From assembly GCF_015207755.1 (NCBI RefSeq), contig NZ_JADEWH010000017.1, positions 1-64,000 of the forward strand: DNA of 64,000 bases. Direction: 5' to 3'. Positions 5,187-14,446 of the stretch are shown here, in pieces (the stretch's first letter is position 1; each line of letters begins with the position of its first letter). This DNA is from Nodularia sp. LEGE 06071 (GTDB lineage Bacteria; Cyanobacteriota; Cyanobacteriia; Cyanobacteriales; Nostocaceae). The notes under the pieces are model-generated. The model was not told where the DNA came from, made no database searches, and worked only from the letters and a program-made list of their open reading frames with translations. The position numbers were made by a program, and so were the translations under genes.

Positions 5187-5429
5187 TGCTGATAGCGTTT
5201 CCAGGTATAATAGGTACTATAGGACTCCTATTTGATTTCTGTTGGCGTAGCCTGCGCTTTGCGCTTACAACTCAAAAAGTTGTTTCCTACTCCCCACCTA
5301 TGCAAGTAAGTATGGCTACGCCACGCAAGCTATCAAAAATCAAAGCGGATTACTATAGAATTTCGGGGCTTGCCCGCTGTTGAGTTATTGGTCATGACTT
5401 TTGCGGCTGAGTTTTAATTATCAAATAAT
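5187..5429. other. Intergenic stretch with repeat fragments
   Basis: Short GC-rich repeat fragments (around 5243-5270, and GGCTACGCCACGC near 5313) of the kind scattered in Nostocales genomes. I see no gene. Confidence 0.6.
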
Positions 5430-5442
5430 TGGGTTGAAAAAC

Positions 5443-5459
5443 CCGTGCTTGCAGCACGG
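5443..5459 (+). repeat. Left-end hairpin of the tnpB element
   Basis: A perfect 6-bp stem CCGTGC/GCACGG with a 5-nt loop, 53 bases before the tnpB start. Subterminal hairpins of this kind are recognised as single-stranded DNA by IS200/IS605 TnpA. Confidence 0.6.
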
Positions 5460-5511
5460 CTTGAATTTACTAGAGAAAATAGTGCTAGTAAATATGTGGT
5501 AGAATAGTGAA

Positions 5512-6795
5512 ATGCTAACCATGAATTACCGCTATCGAATCTACCCGACTATCACCCAAGAACAGACACTTCTTGAGTGGATGGATATTTGTCGCGTTGC
5601 CTACAACTATGGGTTGCGGGAAATTAAGGACTGGTGCAATAGTCGTAAGTGCATGGTTGACAGATGTTCGATTAGTCATGAATATATCATAGCTGCGGAC
5701 GTTCCTTTCCCTAGCGAAGTGCGCCAACTTAATGCTTTACCAAAAGCTAAAAAAGTATTTCCCCGATTAAGCGAAGTACCAAGTCAGGTTTTGCAGCAGG
5801 CACTCAAACAATTGCACCGAGCATGGGAGGGATTTCAGAAAGTTGGGCATGGGTTTCCCAGATTTAAAAAGTTTGGGCAATTCAAATCTTTGTTGTTTCC
5901 CCAGTTCAAAGAAAATCCTGTAGTTGGATTAAACATAAAACTCCCTAAACTTGGGTTGATTCCAATTAACTTACATCGCCCAATTCCAAATGGATTTGTG
6001 GTGAAGCAAGTTCGGATAATTAATAAAGCTAATGTTTGGTACGCTTCTATCAACATCCAATGTGATGTTAATGTTCCTAGTCCAATGCCGCATGGTCATC
6101 CGATTGGGGTAGATGTAGGACTGGAAAAGTTTTTAGCAACCAGTGATGGTGTTCTCATAAAATCGCCCAAATTCCTGAAAGTGATGCAAAGCCAGCTGAA
6201 ATTGCTGCAACGCAGGCTGTCTCGGAAAAAGAAGCGTTCTAAAAATTACGAGAAACAACGCATCAAGGTTGCTAGACTTCACCACAGGATTGATAACACC
6301 CGCAAAGATTACCATTTCAAACAAGCTCATGCTCTTTGTGATGCTGGTGATATGGTCTTCATGGAAGACTTGGATTACCGGACTTTGGCAAAAGGAATGC
6401 TTGGGTTACAGATGCTTGACGCTGGGTTTGGACAATTCCGAACCATCACCAAGTATGTGTGTTGGAAACGTGGTAAATTCTTTGCTGAAGTTAGCGCTAG
6501 GGGAACTTCTATCGAGTGTCCTGAATGTGGTGCAGAAGTTAGAAAAGACTTGAGCGTTAGAGTGCATCATTGTCCTAGTTGCAATTACACGACTGATAGA
6601 GATGTTGCTAGTGGTCAAGTAATTAGAAACAGAGGAATCAAATTGATTAGTACCGATGGGCAGTCGGGAATCCAAAACGCCTATGCAGACGGTTTGCCGG
6701 GGATTGAAGAAACTCAGTCTAGGTCAAAGTCGAAAACCCGTAAGACTCGCCTTGAGCGCCGTCCAAAGGAAGCAACTAGGAAAACTAAGAAGTGA
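5512..6795 (+). CDS. tnpB: TnpB, RNA-guided nuclease of an IS605/IS1341 element (427 aa)
   Basis: TnpB cuts DNA guided by an omega-RNA made from the element's right end and helps keep the element at its site. The N-terminal helix-turn-helix region begins MNYRYRIYPT. The split RuvC domain shows GVDVGLEKFLATSDG (first Asp, near residue 205), VFMEDLDYRTLAKGM (Glu, near 285) and TTDRDVASGQ (last Asp, near 363). The zinc ribbon is CPECGAEV followed by CPSCNY. All catalytic residues and all four cysteines are present, so it may be active. The C-terminal tail is strongly basic. An alternative start is ATG 5521. The omega-RNA would overlap the last part of the gene and the right-end hairpin. Confidence 0.9.
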   Translation: MLTMNYRYRIYPTITQEQTLLEWMDICRVAYNYGLREIKDWCNSRKCMVDRCSISHEYIIAADVPFPSEVRQLNALPKAKKVFPRLSEVPSQVLQQALKQLHRAWEGFQKVGHGFPRFKKFGQFKSLLFPQFKENPVVGLNIKLPKLGLIPINLHRPIPNGFVVKQVRIINKANVWYASINIQCDVNVPSPMPHGHPIGVDVGLEKFLATSDGVLIKSPKFLKVMQSQLKLLQRRLSRKKKRSKNYEKQRIKVARLHHRIDNTRKDYHFKQAHALCDAGDMVFMEDLDYRTLAKGMLGLQMLDAGFGQFRTITKYVCWKRGKFFAEVSARGTSIECPECGAEVRKDLSVRVHHCPSCNYTTDRDVASGQVIRNRGIKLISTDGQSGIQNAYADGLPGIEETQSRSKSKTRKTRLERRPKEATRKTKK

Positions 6796-6830
6796 TTCTT
6801 AGAAGCTCCGTACCTAAAGGTCGGAGTCAT
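6796..6830 (+). ncRNA. Right-end hairpin and probable 3' part of the omega-RNA
   Basis: CTCCG (6806-6810) pairs with CGGAG (6822-6826), and ACC with GGT around a TAAA loop, with one bulged T. The hairpin is followed by TCATGTCA. IS605 right ends typically have this hairpin plus a GGAG-type box and ATGTCA. The omega-RNA scaffold of TnpB comes from this end; its guide would be read from the DNA just beyond, that is, the upstream edge of recQ. Confidence 0.5.
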
Positions 6831-6879
6831 GTCACCGTCGTTACGATACATACAAAACGCCCCTGAAAGATTCATCGCC

Positions 6880-9045
6880 ATGCTTCAGTACCCGAATCTC
6901 GAACAAGCGCTAAAACATAACTTTGGTTACGACCAATTTCGCCCCGGACAGAGGCAAATTATTGAAGATGCGCTACAAAATCGGGATTTGCTGGTGGTGA
7001 TGCCCACTGGTGGGGGGAAATCTCTGTGCTTTCAGTTACCAGCATTGATCAAACCAGGCTTAACGGTAGTGGTTTCACCGTTAATCGCTTTGATGCAAGA
7101 CCAAGTGGAATCACTACGAAATAATAATATTTCTGCCACATTTCTGAATAGTAGTCTGAATCCCCATAAAGTGCGATCGCGCGAAGAAGCCATCCGCAAT
7201 GGTAAAATTAGACTCCTCTACGTTGCCCCAGAACGGCTGTTAAGTGAAAGATTTCTGCCATTCCTAGATTTAGTACATCACCAAATCGGCATTTCCACCT
7301 TCGCCATTGACGAAGCCCATTGTGTTTCTGAGTGGGGACACGACTTTCGTCCAGAATACCGCCAGTTGAAATCTCTGCGAAAGCGCTACCCAGATGTTCC
7401 CACCATCGCCCTCACCGCTACAGCCACAGATCGCGTCCGTGGTGATATCATTCAACAATTAGGGCTAAAGCAACCTAGTATTCACCTCGCTAGCTTTAAC
7501 CGTCAAAATCTTTATTACGAAGTTCGTCCTAAATCGAAGTCTGCTTACGCCGAAATCTTAGAACTGATTCGCGAAACTGATGGTTCAACCATTATCTATT
7601 GTTTAACTCGTAAAAAAGTCGATGAACTCACATTTAAACTGCAAAACGATAAAGTTGTGGCTTTATCTTATCATGCTGGTTTAAGTGATGAAGAACGCTC
7701 GAAAAATCAAACGCGATTTATTCGAGATGATGTGCGAGTCATGGTGGCAACAATTGCCTTTGGGATGGGAATTAATAAGCCAGATGTGCGGTTAGTTGTT
7801 CACTTTGATTTACCCCGAAATTTAGAAAGTTATTATCAAGAATCGGGGCGGGCGGGTAGAGATAGCGAACCCTCCCGGTGTACGATGTTTTTTAGTTTCA
7901 GTGATATTAAAACTATTGAATGGAGTATTAACCAAAAAACTGATCCTCAAGAACAATTAATTGCCAAGCAACAGCTACGTCAGGTAATTGATTATGCTGA
8001 AGGTACAGATTGTCGGCGGACAATTCAGTTAGGTTATTTTGGGGAACGGTTTCCGGGTAATTGCGGTAACTGTGATAATTGCCGTTATCCCAAACCTGTA
8101 CAAGATTGGACAATTGAAGCCATGAAGTTTTTATCTTGTGTGGCGCGTTGTCAGGAAAAATATGGGATGCTGCACATTATTGATGTGTTGCGCGGATCTA
8201 AAAGTCAAAAAATTACACAGAATAAACACGATAAACTTTCAACCTACGGTATCGGTAAAGATAAAACTTTGGATGAATGGCGAATGTTGGGGCGTTCTCT
8301 GTTACATCAAGGCTTGTTAGAACAAACCAACGATGGTTACTCGGTTTTAAAACTGAATCCTTTGAGTTGGGAAGTCATGAAGCGACAGCGCACAGTTTCT
8401 ATTGCTGTTCCTGTGGCGCAAAAATTGAGTTTAGTCGGGGAGAGTGACAAAGCTGTTGAGGCAGAAATATTATTACAGAGATTGCGATCGCTCCGCAAAG
8501 AACTGGCTGATGAACAGTCTGTACCGCCCTACGTTGTCTTTCAGGATTCTACCCTGAAGTTAATGGCACAAGCCCAACCACAAACTTTAGCCGACTTTGC
8601 CAAACTTTCCGGGGTAGGTAGTCACAAACTAGCTCAGTATGGCAAAAAGTTCCTCGCAGAAATCACCGCCTACCGTCAAGAAAAAGGTGTCCCAGCCCAA
8701 CAAAATTATTATCCAGGTTCTCTAGCTGGTAATAATTCACCGAATGATAGCGAATTGGTGACATTAAGGTTGCATCAAGAAGGTTTGAGTATTCCCGAAA
8801 TTGCCCACAAACGCAATCTTAGCCCCTCGACAATTCTCACGCATCTTTCTAAATTAATGGCGAAAAATCAGCCTGTAGATTTAAATCAGTTAGTCCCCCT
8901 AGAACATCAACAAAAAATTTGGCAAGTGTTAGAAATTCTGGGTGATATTTCCCTGACTCCAGTTAGAGAACAATTGGGTGATAACTATACTTTTGATGAG
9001 ATTCGCCTAGTCAGGGAAAAGTGGCGACGCGAAAAACGTAATTGA
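6880..9045 (+). CDS. recQ: ATP-dependent DNA helicase RecQ (721 aa)
   Basis: RecQ unwinds DNA 3'-5' in recombination and fork repair. The superfamily 2 motifs are clear: [14 protein letters not shown] (Walker A), DEAHC (Walker B), ALTATAT, and QESGRAGRD (motif VI). The zinc-binding domain (CGNCDNC), the RQC winged helix and an HRDC-like region ([17 protein letters not shown]) follow. A C-terminal helix-turn-helix-like segment ([20 protein letters not shown]) ends the protein. I chose ATG 6880 ([11 protein letters not shown]) because the upstream in-frame ATG 6829 lies in the right end of the tnpB element. That insertion may have displaced the native promoter. Confidence 0.95.
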   Translation: MLQYPNLEQALKHNFGYDQFRPGQRQIIEDALQNRDLLVVMPTGGGKSLCFQLPALIKPGLTVVVSPLIALMQDQVESLRNNNISATFLNSSLNPHKVRSREEAIRNGKIRLLYVAPERLLSERFLPFLDLVHHQIGISTFAIDEAHCVSEWGHDFRPEYRQLKSLRKRYPDVPTIALTATATDRVRGDIIQQLGLKQPSIHLASFNRQNLYYEVRPKSKSAYAEILELIRETDGSTIIYCLTRKKVDELTFKLQNDKVVALSYHAGLSDEERSKNQTRFIRDDVRVMVATIAFGMGINKPDVRLVVHFDLPRNLESYYQESGRAGRDSEPSRCTMFFSFSDIKTIEWSINQKTDPQEQLIAKQQLRQVIDYAEGTDCRRTIQLGYFGERFPGNCGNCDNCRYPKPVQDWTIEAMKFLSCVARCQEKYGMLHIIDVLRGSKSQKITQNKHDKLSTYGIGKDKTLDEWRMLGRSLLHQGLLEQTNDGYSVLKLNPLSWEVMKRQRTVSIAVPVAQKLSLVGESDKAVEAEILLQRLRSLRKELADEQSVPPYVVFQDSTLKLMAQAQPQTLADFAKLSGVGSHKLAQYGKKFLAEITAYRQEKGVPAQQNYYPGSLAGNNSPNDSELVTLRLHQEGLSIPEIAHKRNLSPSTILTHLSKLMAKNQPVDLNQLVPLEHQQKIWQVLEILGDISLTPVREQLGDNYTFDEIRLVREKWRREKRN

Positions 9046-9233
9046 TGGCGGAGATGTCACCGCCCGTACTCACAGCCGAGTCTTGAATTGCTGATGGCGA
9101 TCGCTTAAAATCGTACAGTAAAGTTTTGCTAAGAATGAGTGATTTTTTGGACATTTATGCTCATTCTCAACGTAGATGAAAATCTTGCAGCAGCGCTGAT
9201 TGCCCTAGAATAGATAGCCTGAATTGACAATGA
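9046..9233. other. Spacer after recQ with an 8-bp inverted repeat
   Basis: AGAATGAG (9132-9139) and CTCATTCT (9160-9167) form a stem with a 20-nt loop. It has no T tract after it, so it is a weak candidate for the recQ transcript end. A HIP1 site lies nearby. Confidence 0.45.
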
Positions 9234-9407
9234 TTAAGCCACATCCATAAGACCGGAAATTTCGCCGCTAGACTCAGGCGATTCAATAGCAGGCGTTGAT
9301 GGTTCCTGACTTTCGCTTTTAGCAGTTATTACAGATATTACTTTCGGCAGGGCAATACAGACAACAGTATTTAACAGTGTCATCAATAGACCATCCATCA
9401 AATTCAT
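9234..9407 (-). CDS. Small protein, N-terminal hydrophobic segment (57 aa), unknown
   Basis: The reading frame from ATG 9405-9407 to TAA 9234-9236 has a good ribosome binding site (AGAGGA eight bases upstream). The product starts MNLMDGLLMTLLNTVVC, continues IALPKVISVI and ends with an acidic, Ser/Pro-rich tail. The same start pattern (M/V-D-A/G-L-L-x-T-L-x-N, then C-x-A-L-P-K) recurs in the minus-strand reading frame at 16904-17140, so this looks like a small protein family in this genome. I do not recognise it. Confidence 0.6.
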   Translation of the reverse strand: MNLMDGLLMTLLNTVVCIALPKVISVITAKSESQEPSTPAIESPESSGEISGLMDVA

Positions 9408-9833
9408 ATATTATCCTCTTATCGAAAATTAGTTTTTACTATTTCTTAGTTTGACTCATAATTGGGTCATCATTTATATATATAATTTTGCTGATCTTCT
9501 CAACTGTATAAGTCAGATAAATATATTGACTAATTTATATACTAAGTATCAAAGTAAGTGGGACTTGGAAAAACCAAACTATATTACGAACAGTAAACAT
9601 CCATGAAACCCTTACCAATGATCAATGACGATCCCCGCCAGTTAACTTTATTTACGCTTACTTACTAATTTATGTCTAAACTAAATAGTCAATGGAAATC
9701 ATACCATAATTCTGATGTGTTTAGTCATCTAACTACAGTAGTAAAAAACCGTCAACCTCTAACCCCAAAGCGGTAAGTTGCAGGTAGTCTTTTCTTAACG
9801 GCACATCATCCAGTTGTTTGAGAGTTGCAAGTT
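9408..9833. other. Gene-free stretch with a dispersed repeat
   Basis: AT-rich promoter-side DNA of the small gene, then a diverged copy of the dispersed repeat (9624-9681; compare 4655-4716). I see no gene or RNA. Confidence 0.6.
9624..9681. repeat. Dispersed repeat, diverged copy
   Basis: It shares the CCCCGCCA, TTAACTTTATTTACGC and TTTATGTCT blocks, in the same order and near-identical spacing, with 4655-4716. Confidence 0.7.
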
Positions 9834-11381
9834 TTAAGAAAACTTAGTCAGTAATCCTAATAATCGTTTCGATGTTGGTGTTAATAAAGTCCGGCGATAA
9901 GCGTCTGCGGCTTTTTTAATTGCTTCAGCTTGAGTTGGGTAAGGATGAATCACAGCAGATAACCCATTTAAACCAACTTTATTCACAATTGCTGTAGTTA
10001 TTTCACTAATTGTTTCTCCAGCATGACGGGAGACAATTGTTGCTCCTAAAATTTGAGCTGAACCTTTTTTGTGGATAATTTTCACAAATCCATCCTCTTC
10101 GCCATCTGTAATCGCTCGGTCTACACTACTAAAAGGAATTTTGATTGTATTGATATCAATACCCTTTTTTTGAGCCTCCTGCTCATACATTCCCACATGG
10201 GCAATTTCTGGGTCAGTATATGTTACCCAAGGCATTACTAAATTACTAAGTTTAGATCGTCCTAAGCCAAAGGGAGAAAATAGAGTATTTTTAATCACAA
10301 TTCGCGCTGCTGCATCCGCCGCATGAGTAAACTTCCAGTTCATGCAGATATCACCAGATGCATAAATTTTGGGGTTTGTTGTCTGGAGATAATCATTAAC
10401 TTTCACTCCCTGACGCTGATCGAATTCTACCCCAACAGCTTCTAAATTTAAGCCTTCCACATTCGGTGCGCGTCCCACACCAACTAAAATCTGATCAACA
10501 ACAATTGACATTTGAGAACCATTGCTGAGGAAGTTGATCAGCTTTCCTTCTGGGGTTTGTTCTACACTTTGGATTTGGCTATTCAAAACCAAATATATAT
10601 TTTCCTGGATAAAACGATTTTGAATAATTTCTGCGGCTTCGCTATCTTCTTTATTTAAAATGTGAGAATCCTTATGAAACAAGATGACTTGAGAACCCAA
10701 ACGCTGGAAAGCTTGAGCCAATTCACAACCAATAGGTCCACCACCAATTACAGCTAGACGTTGAGGAAGCTCTGTGAGAGAAAAGACTGTTTCATTAGTC
10801 AAAAATCCAGCTTTTTCCAATCCCTTAATCGATGGTCGCACGGCTCTAGCACCAGTAGCAATCACAGCTTTTTTAAAGCGAAGTTTTTGACTACCAACTT
10901 CAATGATATTCTCGCCCTCAAACCGACCACTCCCCAAGAAAATATCCACTCCCAGATCCTGAAACCGATGAGCAGAATCGTGATGGCTAATACCTGACCT
11001 TAAACGGCGCATCCGTTCCATCACAGCCGAAAAATCAACGTCTATTTTTTCTGGGGGATTAATTCCCAAAGCCTTCGCTTCCCACATTTCGCCCACAACG
11101 CGAGATGAACGAATAATACATTTTGAGGGGACACAACCGACATTTAAACAATCCCCACCCATTAAATATTTTTCAATTAAAGCAACTTTTAATCCCACAT
11201 CTAGACCTGCTGCACCTGCGGCTACAACTAATCCCGCCGTACCAGCACCAATGACTACTAAATCATAACAATCAGCAGGTTGAGGATTTACCCAATCTGG
11301 TGGATGAACATAGGAAATTAATTTTTGGTTATACTCGTCCATTGGTGGAAGAGTAACTTGATCAGATGCAGAATTTGACAT
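9834..11381 (-). CDS. Mercuric-reductase-like FAD/NAD(P)-dependent disulfide oxidoreductase (515 aa)
   Basis: The FAD-binding Rossmann motif is VVIGAGTAGLV (near 42-52), the redox disulfide is CLNVGC in GGDCLNVGCVPSK, the NAD(P) motif is AVIGGGPIGCELA, and YASGDI closes the FAD domain. The C-terminal dimerisation domain has HPYPTQAE, supplying the His-Glu pair. The protein lacks the N-terminal metal-binding domain and the terminal Cys pair of true mercuric reductase MerA, so Hg(II) reduction is doubtful. In cyanobacteria this type is often encoded beside a TVP38/TMEM64 membrane protein, as here (next upstream gene, same strand). The physiological substrate is unknown. Confidence 0.85.
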   Translation of the reverse strand: MSNSASDQVTLPPMDEYNQKLISYVHPPDWVNPQPADCYDLVVIGAGTAGLVVAAGAAGLDVGLKVALIEKYLMGGDCLNVGCVPSKCIIRSSRVVGEMWEAKALGINPPEKIDVDFSAVMERMRRLRSGISHHDSAHRFQDLGVDIFLGSGRFEGENIIEVGSQKLRFKKAVIATGARAVRPSIKGLEKAGFLTNETVFSLTELPQRLAVIGGGPIGCELAQAFQRLGSQVILFHKDSHILNKEDSEAAEIIQNRFIQENIYLVLNSQIQSVEQTPEGKLINFLSNGSQMSIVVDQILVGVGRAPNVEGLNLEAVGVEFDQRQGVKVNDYLQTTNPKIYASGDICMNWKFTHAADAAARIVIKNTLFSPFGLGRSKLSNLVMPWVTYTDPEIAHVGMYEQEAQKKGIDINTIKIPFSSVDRAITDGEEDGFVKIIHKKGSAQILGATIVSRHAGETISEITTAIVNKVGLNGLSAVIHPYPTQAEAIKKAADAYRRTLLTPTSKRLLGLLTKFS

Positions 11382-11474
11382 TAATAAACTCCTTCAACGA
11401 TTAATATTTGATTTAGACATTTACTTTGTAGCACTTTGCGATCGCATCGTCTCAAATTAGTAATCAGTGCAGCT

Positions 11475-12326
11475 TTAATTCAGGTTAATTGGTGTATTTT
11501 TATCATTGTCTGTAGATTCTACAACTTCATCTTCTAAAGCCTTACGAGCAACTTTAGTAACATAAACCGTCACTGCAACTGTAGCAATAAAACCAATGAT
11601 GCGAATTGCCCACTGTACACCGGGGTTATCGGGTTGAGCCTCAGTACCGATTGTGGCAATACTACCAGCCAAGGAACCAATATAAACATACATAATTGTG
11701 CCGGGAATCATGCCAACGGAACCAAGAAAGTAGTCCTTGAGGGAAACGCCTGTCACGCCATAAGCATAGTTCAAGAAGTTGAAGGGGAAAATAGGAGAGA
11801 GTCGCGTGAGCAGGACAATTTTTAATCCTTCCCTACCCACGGCTTCATCAATCGCCCGAAATTTGTGATTACCTGCGATTTTCTTAGCCACCCAACCCCT
11901 AGCCAAATAACGTCCCACGAGGAAGGCGGCGGTAGCTCCGATGGTTGCACCAATGAAGACATAAATCGAACCCATAACCACGCCAAAAACAACACCCGCA
12001 CCGAGTGTGAGAATTGACCCTGGTAGGAAGGCGACAGTAGCAACGATATAAAGTAGGATAAATGCCAATGCTCCTACAGCACCAAGACTATCAATCCACT
12101 GCAAAGCATTTCGCAACCAGATTTGGGGATTAAATCCTGAAGCATTTTGAGCCGATTCTTGTCCCCAAGCTGGTTCGGCGGTAAATATCAAAGCAACGCT
12201 AAATGCTATCAGCATGAGGAAAGCAAATTTAACCAGCCTTTGCCAATTCTTCGTCGTTAGGATATCTGCAATAGTTGGCTTTTCACGTTGGGGAAGGATC
12301 AAATTAGTGATTGCAGGTTGTAACAT
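11475..12326 (-). CDS. TVP38/TMEM64 (DedA-like) family membrane protein (283 aa)
   Basis: The product has several hydrophobic spans and the SNARE-associated/VTT domain: AFLPGSILTLGAGVVFG, GATIGATAAFLVGRYLARGW, and LTRLSPIFPFNFLNYAYG. The conserved LxRLSPxxPFxxxNY block is diagnostic. The N-terminus (1-60) is an extra region with one span. VTT proteins are linked to lipid scrambling or membrane transport. The gene lies upstream of the mercuric-reductase-like gene on the same strand with a 93-base gap, so the two are probably one transcription unit. Confidence 0.85.
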   Translation of the reverse strand: MLQPAITNLILPQREKPTIADILTTKNWQRLVKFAFLMLIAFSVALIFTAEPAWGQESAQNASGFNPQIWLRNALQWIDSLGAVGALAFILLYIVATVAFLPGSILTLGAGVVFGVVMGSIYVFIGATIGATAAFLVGRYLARGWVAKKIAGNHKFRAIDEAVGREGLKIVLLTRLSPIFPFNFLNYAYGVTGVSLKDYFLGSVGMIPGTIMYVYIGSLAGSIATIGTEAQPDNPGVQWAIRIIGFIATVAVTVYVTKVARKALEDEVVESTDNDKNTPINLN

Positions 12327-12402
12327 AAGTAATTTTTCTCTATAAAATGATTGTGTTTACAGCTTTCTGGGCTAGGTGTGCTAATACCATTTAGGATTAT
12401 TC

Positions 12403-12750
12403 TCAATCATCCTTGATACTACATCCAGATACAAGTAAGGTTTCTTGAAATATCTGCCAATGAATTTGAATTTGGGTATGATTAAATACACGATCCTGCA
12501 TTGTTTGGGAAGCTCGCAGGCGATCGCGTCTCACCAGTAAATGCACCTGACGAGCATATTTAGTGAGATACAGAGCTTCTTCCACAGCCGAATCACCGCC
12601 AACCACAGCAATGTCTGCATTGGCAAACAAAGGATTTGCCCCAGCACTGAAACCTTCAAATACCAAAGGCTAGAGTTGAGCGCGTCCCGCATAGATAGCG
12701 GCAGTATAACCCGCAGGGACAGAACCAATAATCACCAGATTCTCGACCAT
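12403..12750 (-). pseudogene. trxB: Thioredoxin reductase remnant (trxB), internally deleted
   Basis: The N-terminus MVENLVIIGSVPAGYTAAIY matches the FAD-binding start of thioredoxin reductase (second Gly of GSGPAG changed to Val). An in-frame TAG follows at residue 27. The sequence then jumps from PLVFEGF straight to the NADPH domain ([20 protein letters not shown], then [15 protein letters not shown]) and ends early. About 110 residues of the middle are gone, including the CATC redox centre, and the C-terminal FAD part is missing. The start lies two bases from the stop of ccdA, so it was once the third gene of a thiol-redox operon. Confidence 0.9.
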
Positions 12751-12752
12751 GA

Positions 12753-13607
12753 CTAACCTCCTACAAACCATTGAGTCCCTGTAAATAGGTAATATGCCCC
12801 AGTGAAAATGAGCGCCAGACTGCCAAAGCGGATAATGCCCTCGGAATGTTTTAACAATTGCTTACTTTGTTTAGCCAGCCCCGTAAATAAACTGGCGAGA
12901 AAAATTAGGAGAGTATAACCCAGCCCATAGCTAACCATCGTCAGCGTACCCAATACCTGGGAACCTGTAGCAGCGGCCGCAGCCAGCACAGCAAACAGCA
13001 CCGGACTAGCACAGGGGGAACTCACCAGGGCAAAAGTCAAACCCACCCCATAAGGGCCAGCAGCCTGGGGAAGATTTACATTTATCTGCGGTAGTGGCAG
13101 TTGTACCACCCCCATCAACCACAGACCCATCACAGCCATAATCACTCCCACGACAATATTAATATAGCCCCGGTAATCCACCATCACGGCTCCGGCGAAG
13201 GATGAGACTAAGCCAAACAGACTTAAAATAGTCACTGCTCCCAGGACAAACAAACCAGCCTTACTAAAAGCATCCCAACGGGAGTTAATTTTTAATGTGC
13301 CAATGTAACTGAGGTTGACTGGTAAAAGTGCCAAAATACAGGGAGATATACTAGCAAGTACCCCACCAATAAACGCCAAAGGCATCAATACCAAGGGATT
13401 TGTTGTGTTTTGTTGGTCAAACCACTGTTGATAACGGTTTTCCACAATGGAAATTACCCGTTCAACAGGGTGACTAATTACAGAACCCAGGGTAATCACC
13501 AGAATCAAAGAGAGCAATCCTAATCCACCGTAAACTAGCCATTTTTTCGATATTTTAGAACGCCGAGGAGCTTTCTCCTCAGTGGAAGACTGAGATATCT
13601 GTTTCAT
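12753..13607 (-). CDS. ccdA: CcdA/DsbD-like thiol-disulfide transporter (284 aa)
   Basis: CcdA moves reducing equivalents from cytoplasmic thioredoxin across the membrane to lumenal or periplasmic thioredoxin-like proteins, for cytochrome assembly and protein folding. The two conserved cysteines are in ISPCILALLPVNLSYIG and SSPCASPVLFAVLA, each opening a membrane span; about seven spans are visible. There is an N-terminal extension with one extra span (about 22-42). The gene starts 11 bases downstream of the thioredoxin-like gene's stop, so the pair is an operon and likely functional partners. Confidence 0.85.
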   Translation of the reverse strand: MKQISQSSTEEKAPRRSKISKKWLVYGGLGLLSLILVITLGSVISHPVERVISIVENRYQQWFDQQNTTNPLVLMPLAFIGGVLASISPCILALLPVNLSYIGTLKINSRWDAFSKAGLFVLGAVTILSLFGLVSSFAGAVMVDYRGYINIVVGVIMAVMGLWLMGVVQLPLPQINVNLPQAAGPYGVGLTFALVSSPCASPVLFAVLAAAAATGSQVLGTLTMVSYGLGYTLLIFLASLFTGLAKQSKQLLKHSEGIIRFGSLALIFTGAYYLFTGTQWFVGG

Positions 13608-13618
13608 TTTTCGTTGAT

Positions 13619-14152
13619 TTATTGAGTCAAAGCAGTATCAAGAACCGTTTTGTAATCTGCTAAATTCGGATTATTGCGGTGCTGTGCTAAGATTTTCCCG
13701 GTTTTAGGCTCAACGATGGTCAACATTCCTGTTTGAGACTTATTGGCAGATAAAAATTCGCTTAGTCCTAGTTCTTTTGCTTTCGCTTCTGCTTGTGCTG
13801 TGGTGGCTTTATCGCTAACATCCAAAACTACAAAATGGACTTTTCCTTCATAATCTTTTTCCAGTTGTGATAATGTCGGGGCAATATTCTTGCAGGCGGA
13901 ACACCAGCTAGCAAACACATCTACTAATACTGGTTTATCCTGAATTTCTTGGGCTAGGGGACCTCCTACAGTTTTGGCTTTAGCAGCACAGGGGTTTTTA
14001 GACGCGCAGGGATTTGACTGAGCAACATCTGTAGTGGATGGGGAGGCTTGATTTTGAGAAATATTATCTGGGTTCGTTGCGCTGCATGATACTGTCAAAA
14101 CCAGTCCACTCAAACACAGTAGACTTAAGAAAAATTTGCTCGATTTATACAT
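13619..14152 (-). CDS. Thioredoxin-like lipoprotein, membrane-anchored (178 aa)
   Basis: The signal sequence ends in a lipobox-like LVLTVSC (Cys near residue 23), then a linker with CASKNPCAAK, then a thioredoxin fold with active site WCSAC (in FASWCSACKNIAP) and a cis-Pro region near the C-terminus. It fits the TxlA/HCF164-type proteins that take electrons from CcdA. I chose ATG 14152 (MYKSSKFF), since the longer frame start (14191) would bury the signal sequence. GAGGAAAAG lies just upstream. The gene is the first of the trx-ccdA-(broken trxB) operon. Confidence 0.85.
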   Translation of the reverse strand: MYKSSKFFLSLLCLSGLVLTVSCSATNPDNISQNQASPSTTDVAQSNPCASKNPCAAKAKTVGGPLAQEIQDKPVLVDVFASWCSACKNIAPTLSQLEKDYEGKVHFVVLDVSDKATTAQAEAKAKELGLSEFLSANKSQTGMLTIVEPKTGKILAQHRNNPNLADYKTVLDTALTQ

Positions 14153-14446
14153 TGTTCTTTTCCTCACACTTGAATGGTATTGTTCTGCCACAATGCGCCT
14201 TAGTCCTCATTTCCGGTTGTTTCCCTGAATTTAGGGATGGAAACTGTGAATTGTGGCGCATCTGTTTATAAGACGTGTGAGGATCAGAATTGGATTTATT
14301 AAATTTAAAAATTCAGCAATCCGATCGCATGACACTAGTCGTCATCAGAATAGATGGTATTTTTCAGAGGAAATGGAGAGAGGTGATGGAACAAAGATTA
14401 TCACTCACTGGCTCCGATATCTGTTCAGACCTGTTTTTAACACAGC
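14153..14446. other. Divergent promoter region
   Basis: The spacer between the minus-strand thiol-redox operon and the plus-strand sigma factor gene. I see no gene or strong repeat; one HIP1-like GATCGC lies near 14323. Confidence 0.5.

Larger units (their letters stand above)
5430..6830 (+). mobile_element. IS605-family element of the tnpB-only (IS1341) type
   Basis: A left-end hairpin (CCGTGC 5443-5448 with GCACGG 5454-5459), tnpB, and a right-end hairpin (6806-6826) ending in CATGTCA make up the unit. No tnpA (Y1 transposase) is present, so movement would need TnpA in trans. The outer ends are estimated from the hairpins and are not exact. The element lies directly upstream of recQ, whose start is about 50 bp beyond the right end. 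Confidence 0.75.

Noticed and set aside
5186-5383. 65-aa plus-strand reading frame after the Nif11 gene
   Set aside because: Much of it consists of short GC-rich dispersed repeats; no ribosome binding site or family.
6829-6879. Upstream ATG for recQ
   Set aside because: It lies in the right end of the tnpB element; RecQ similarity starts at 6880.
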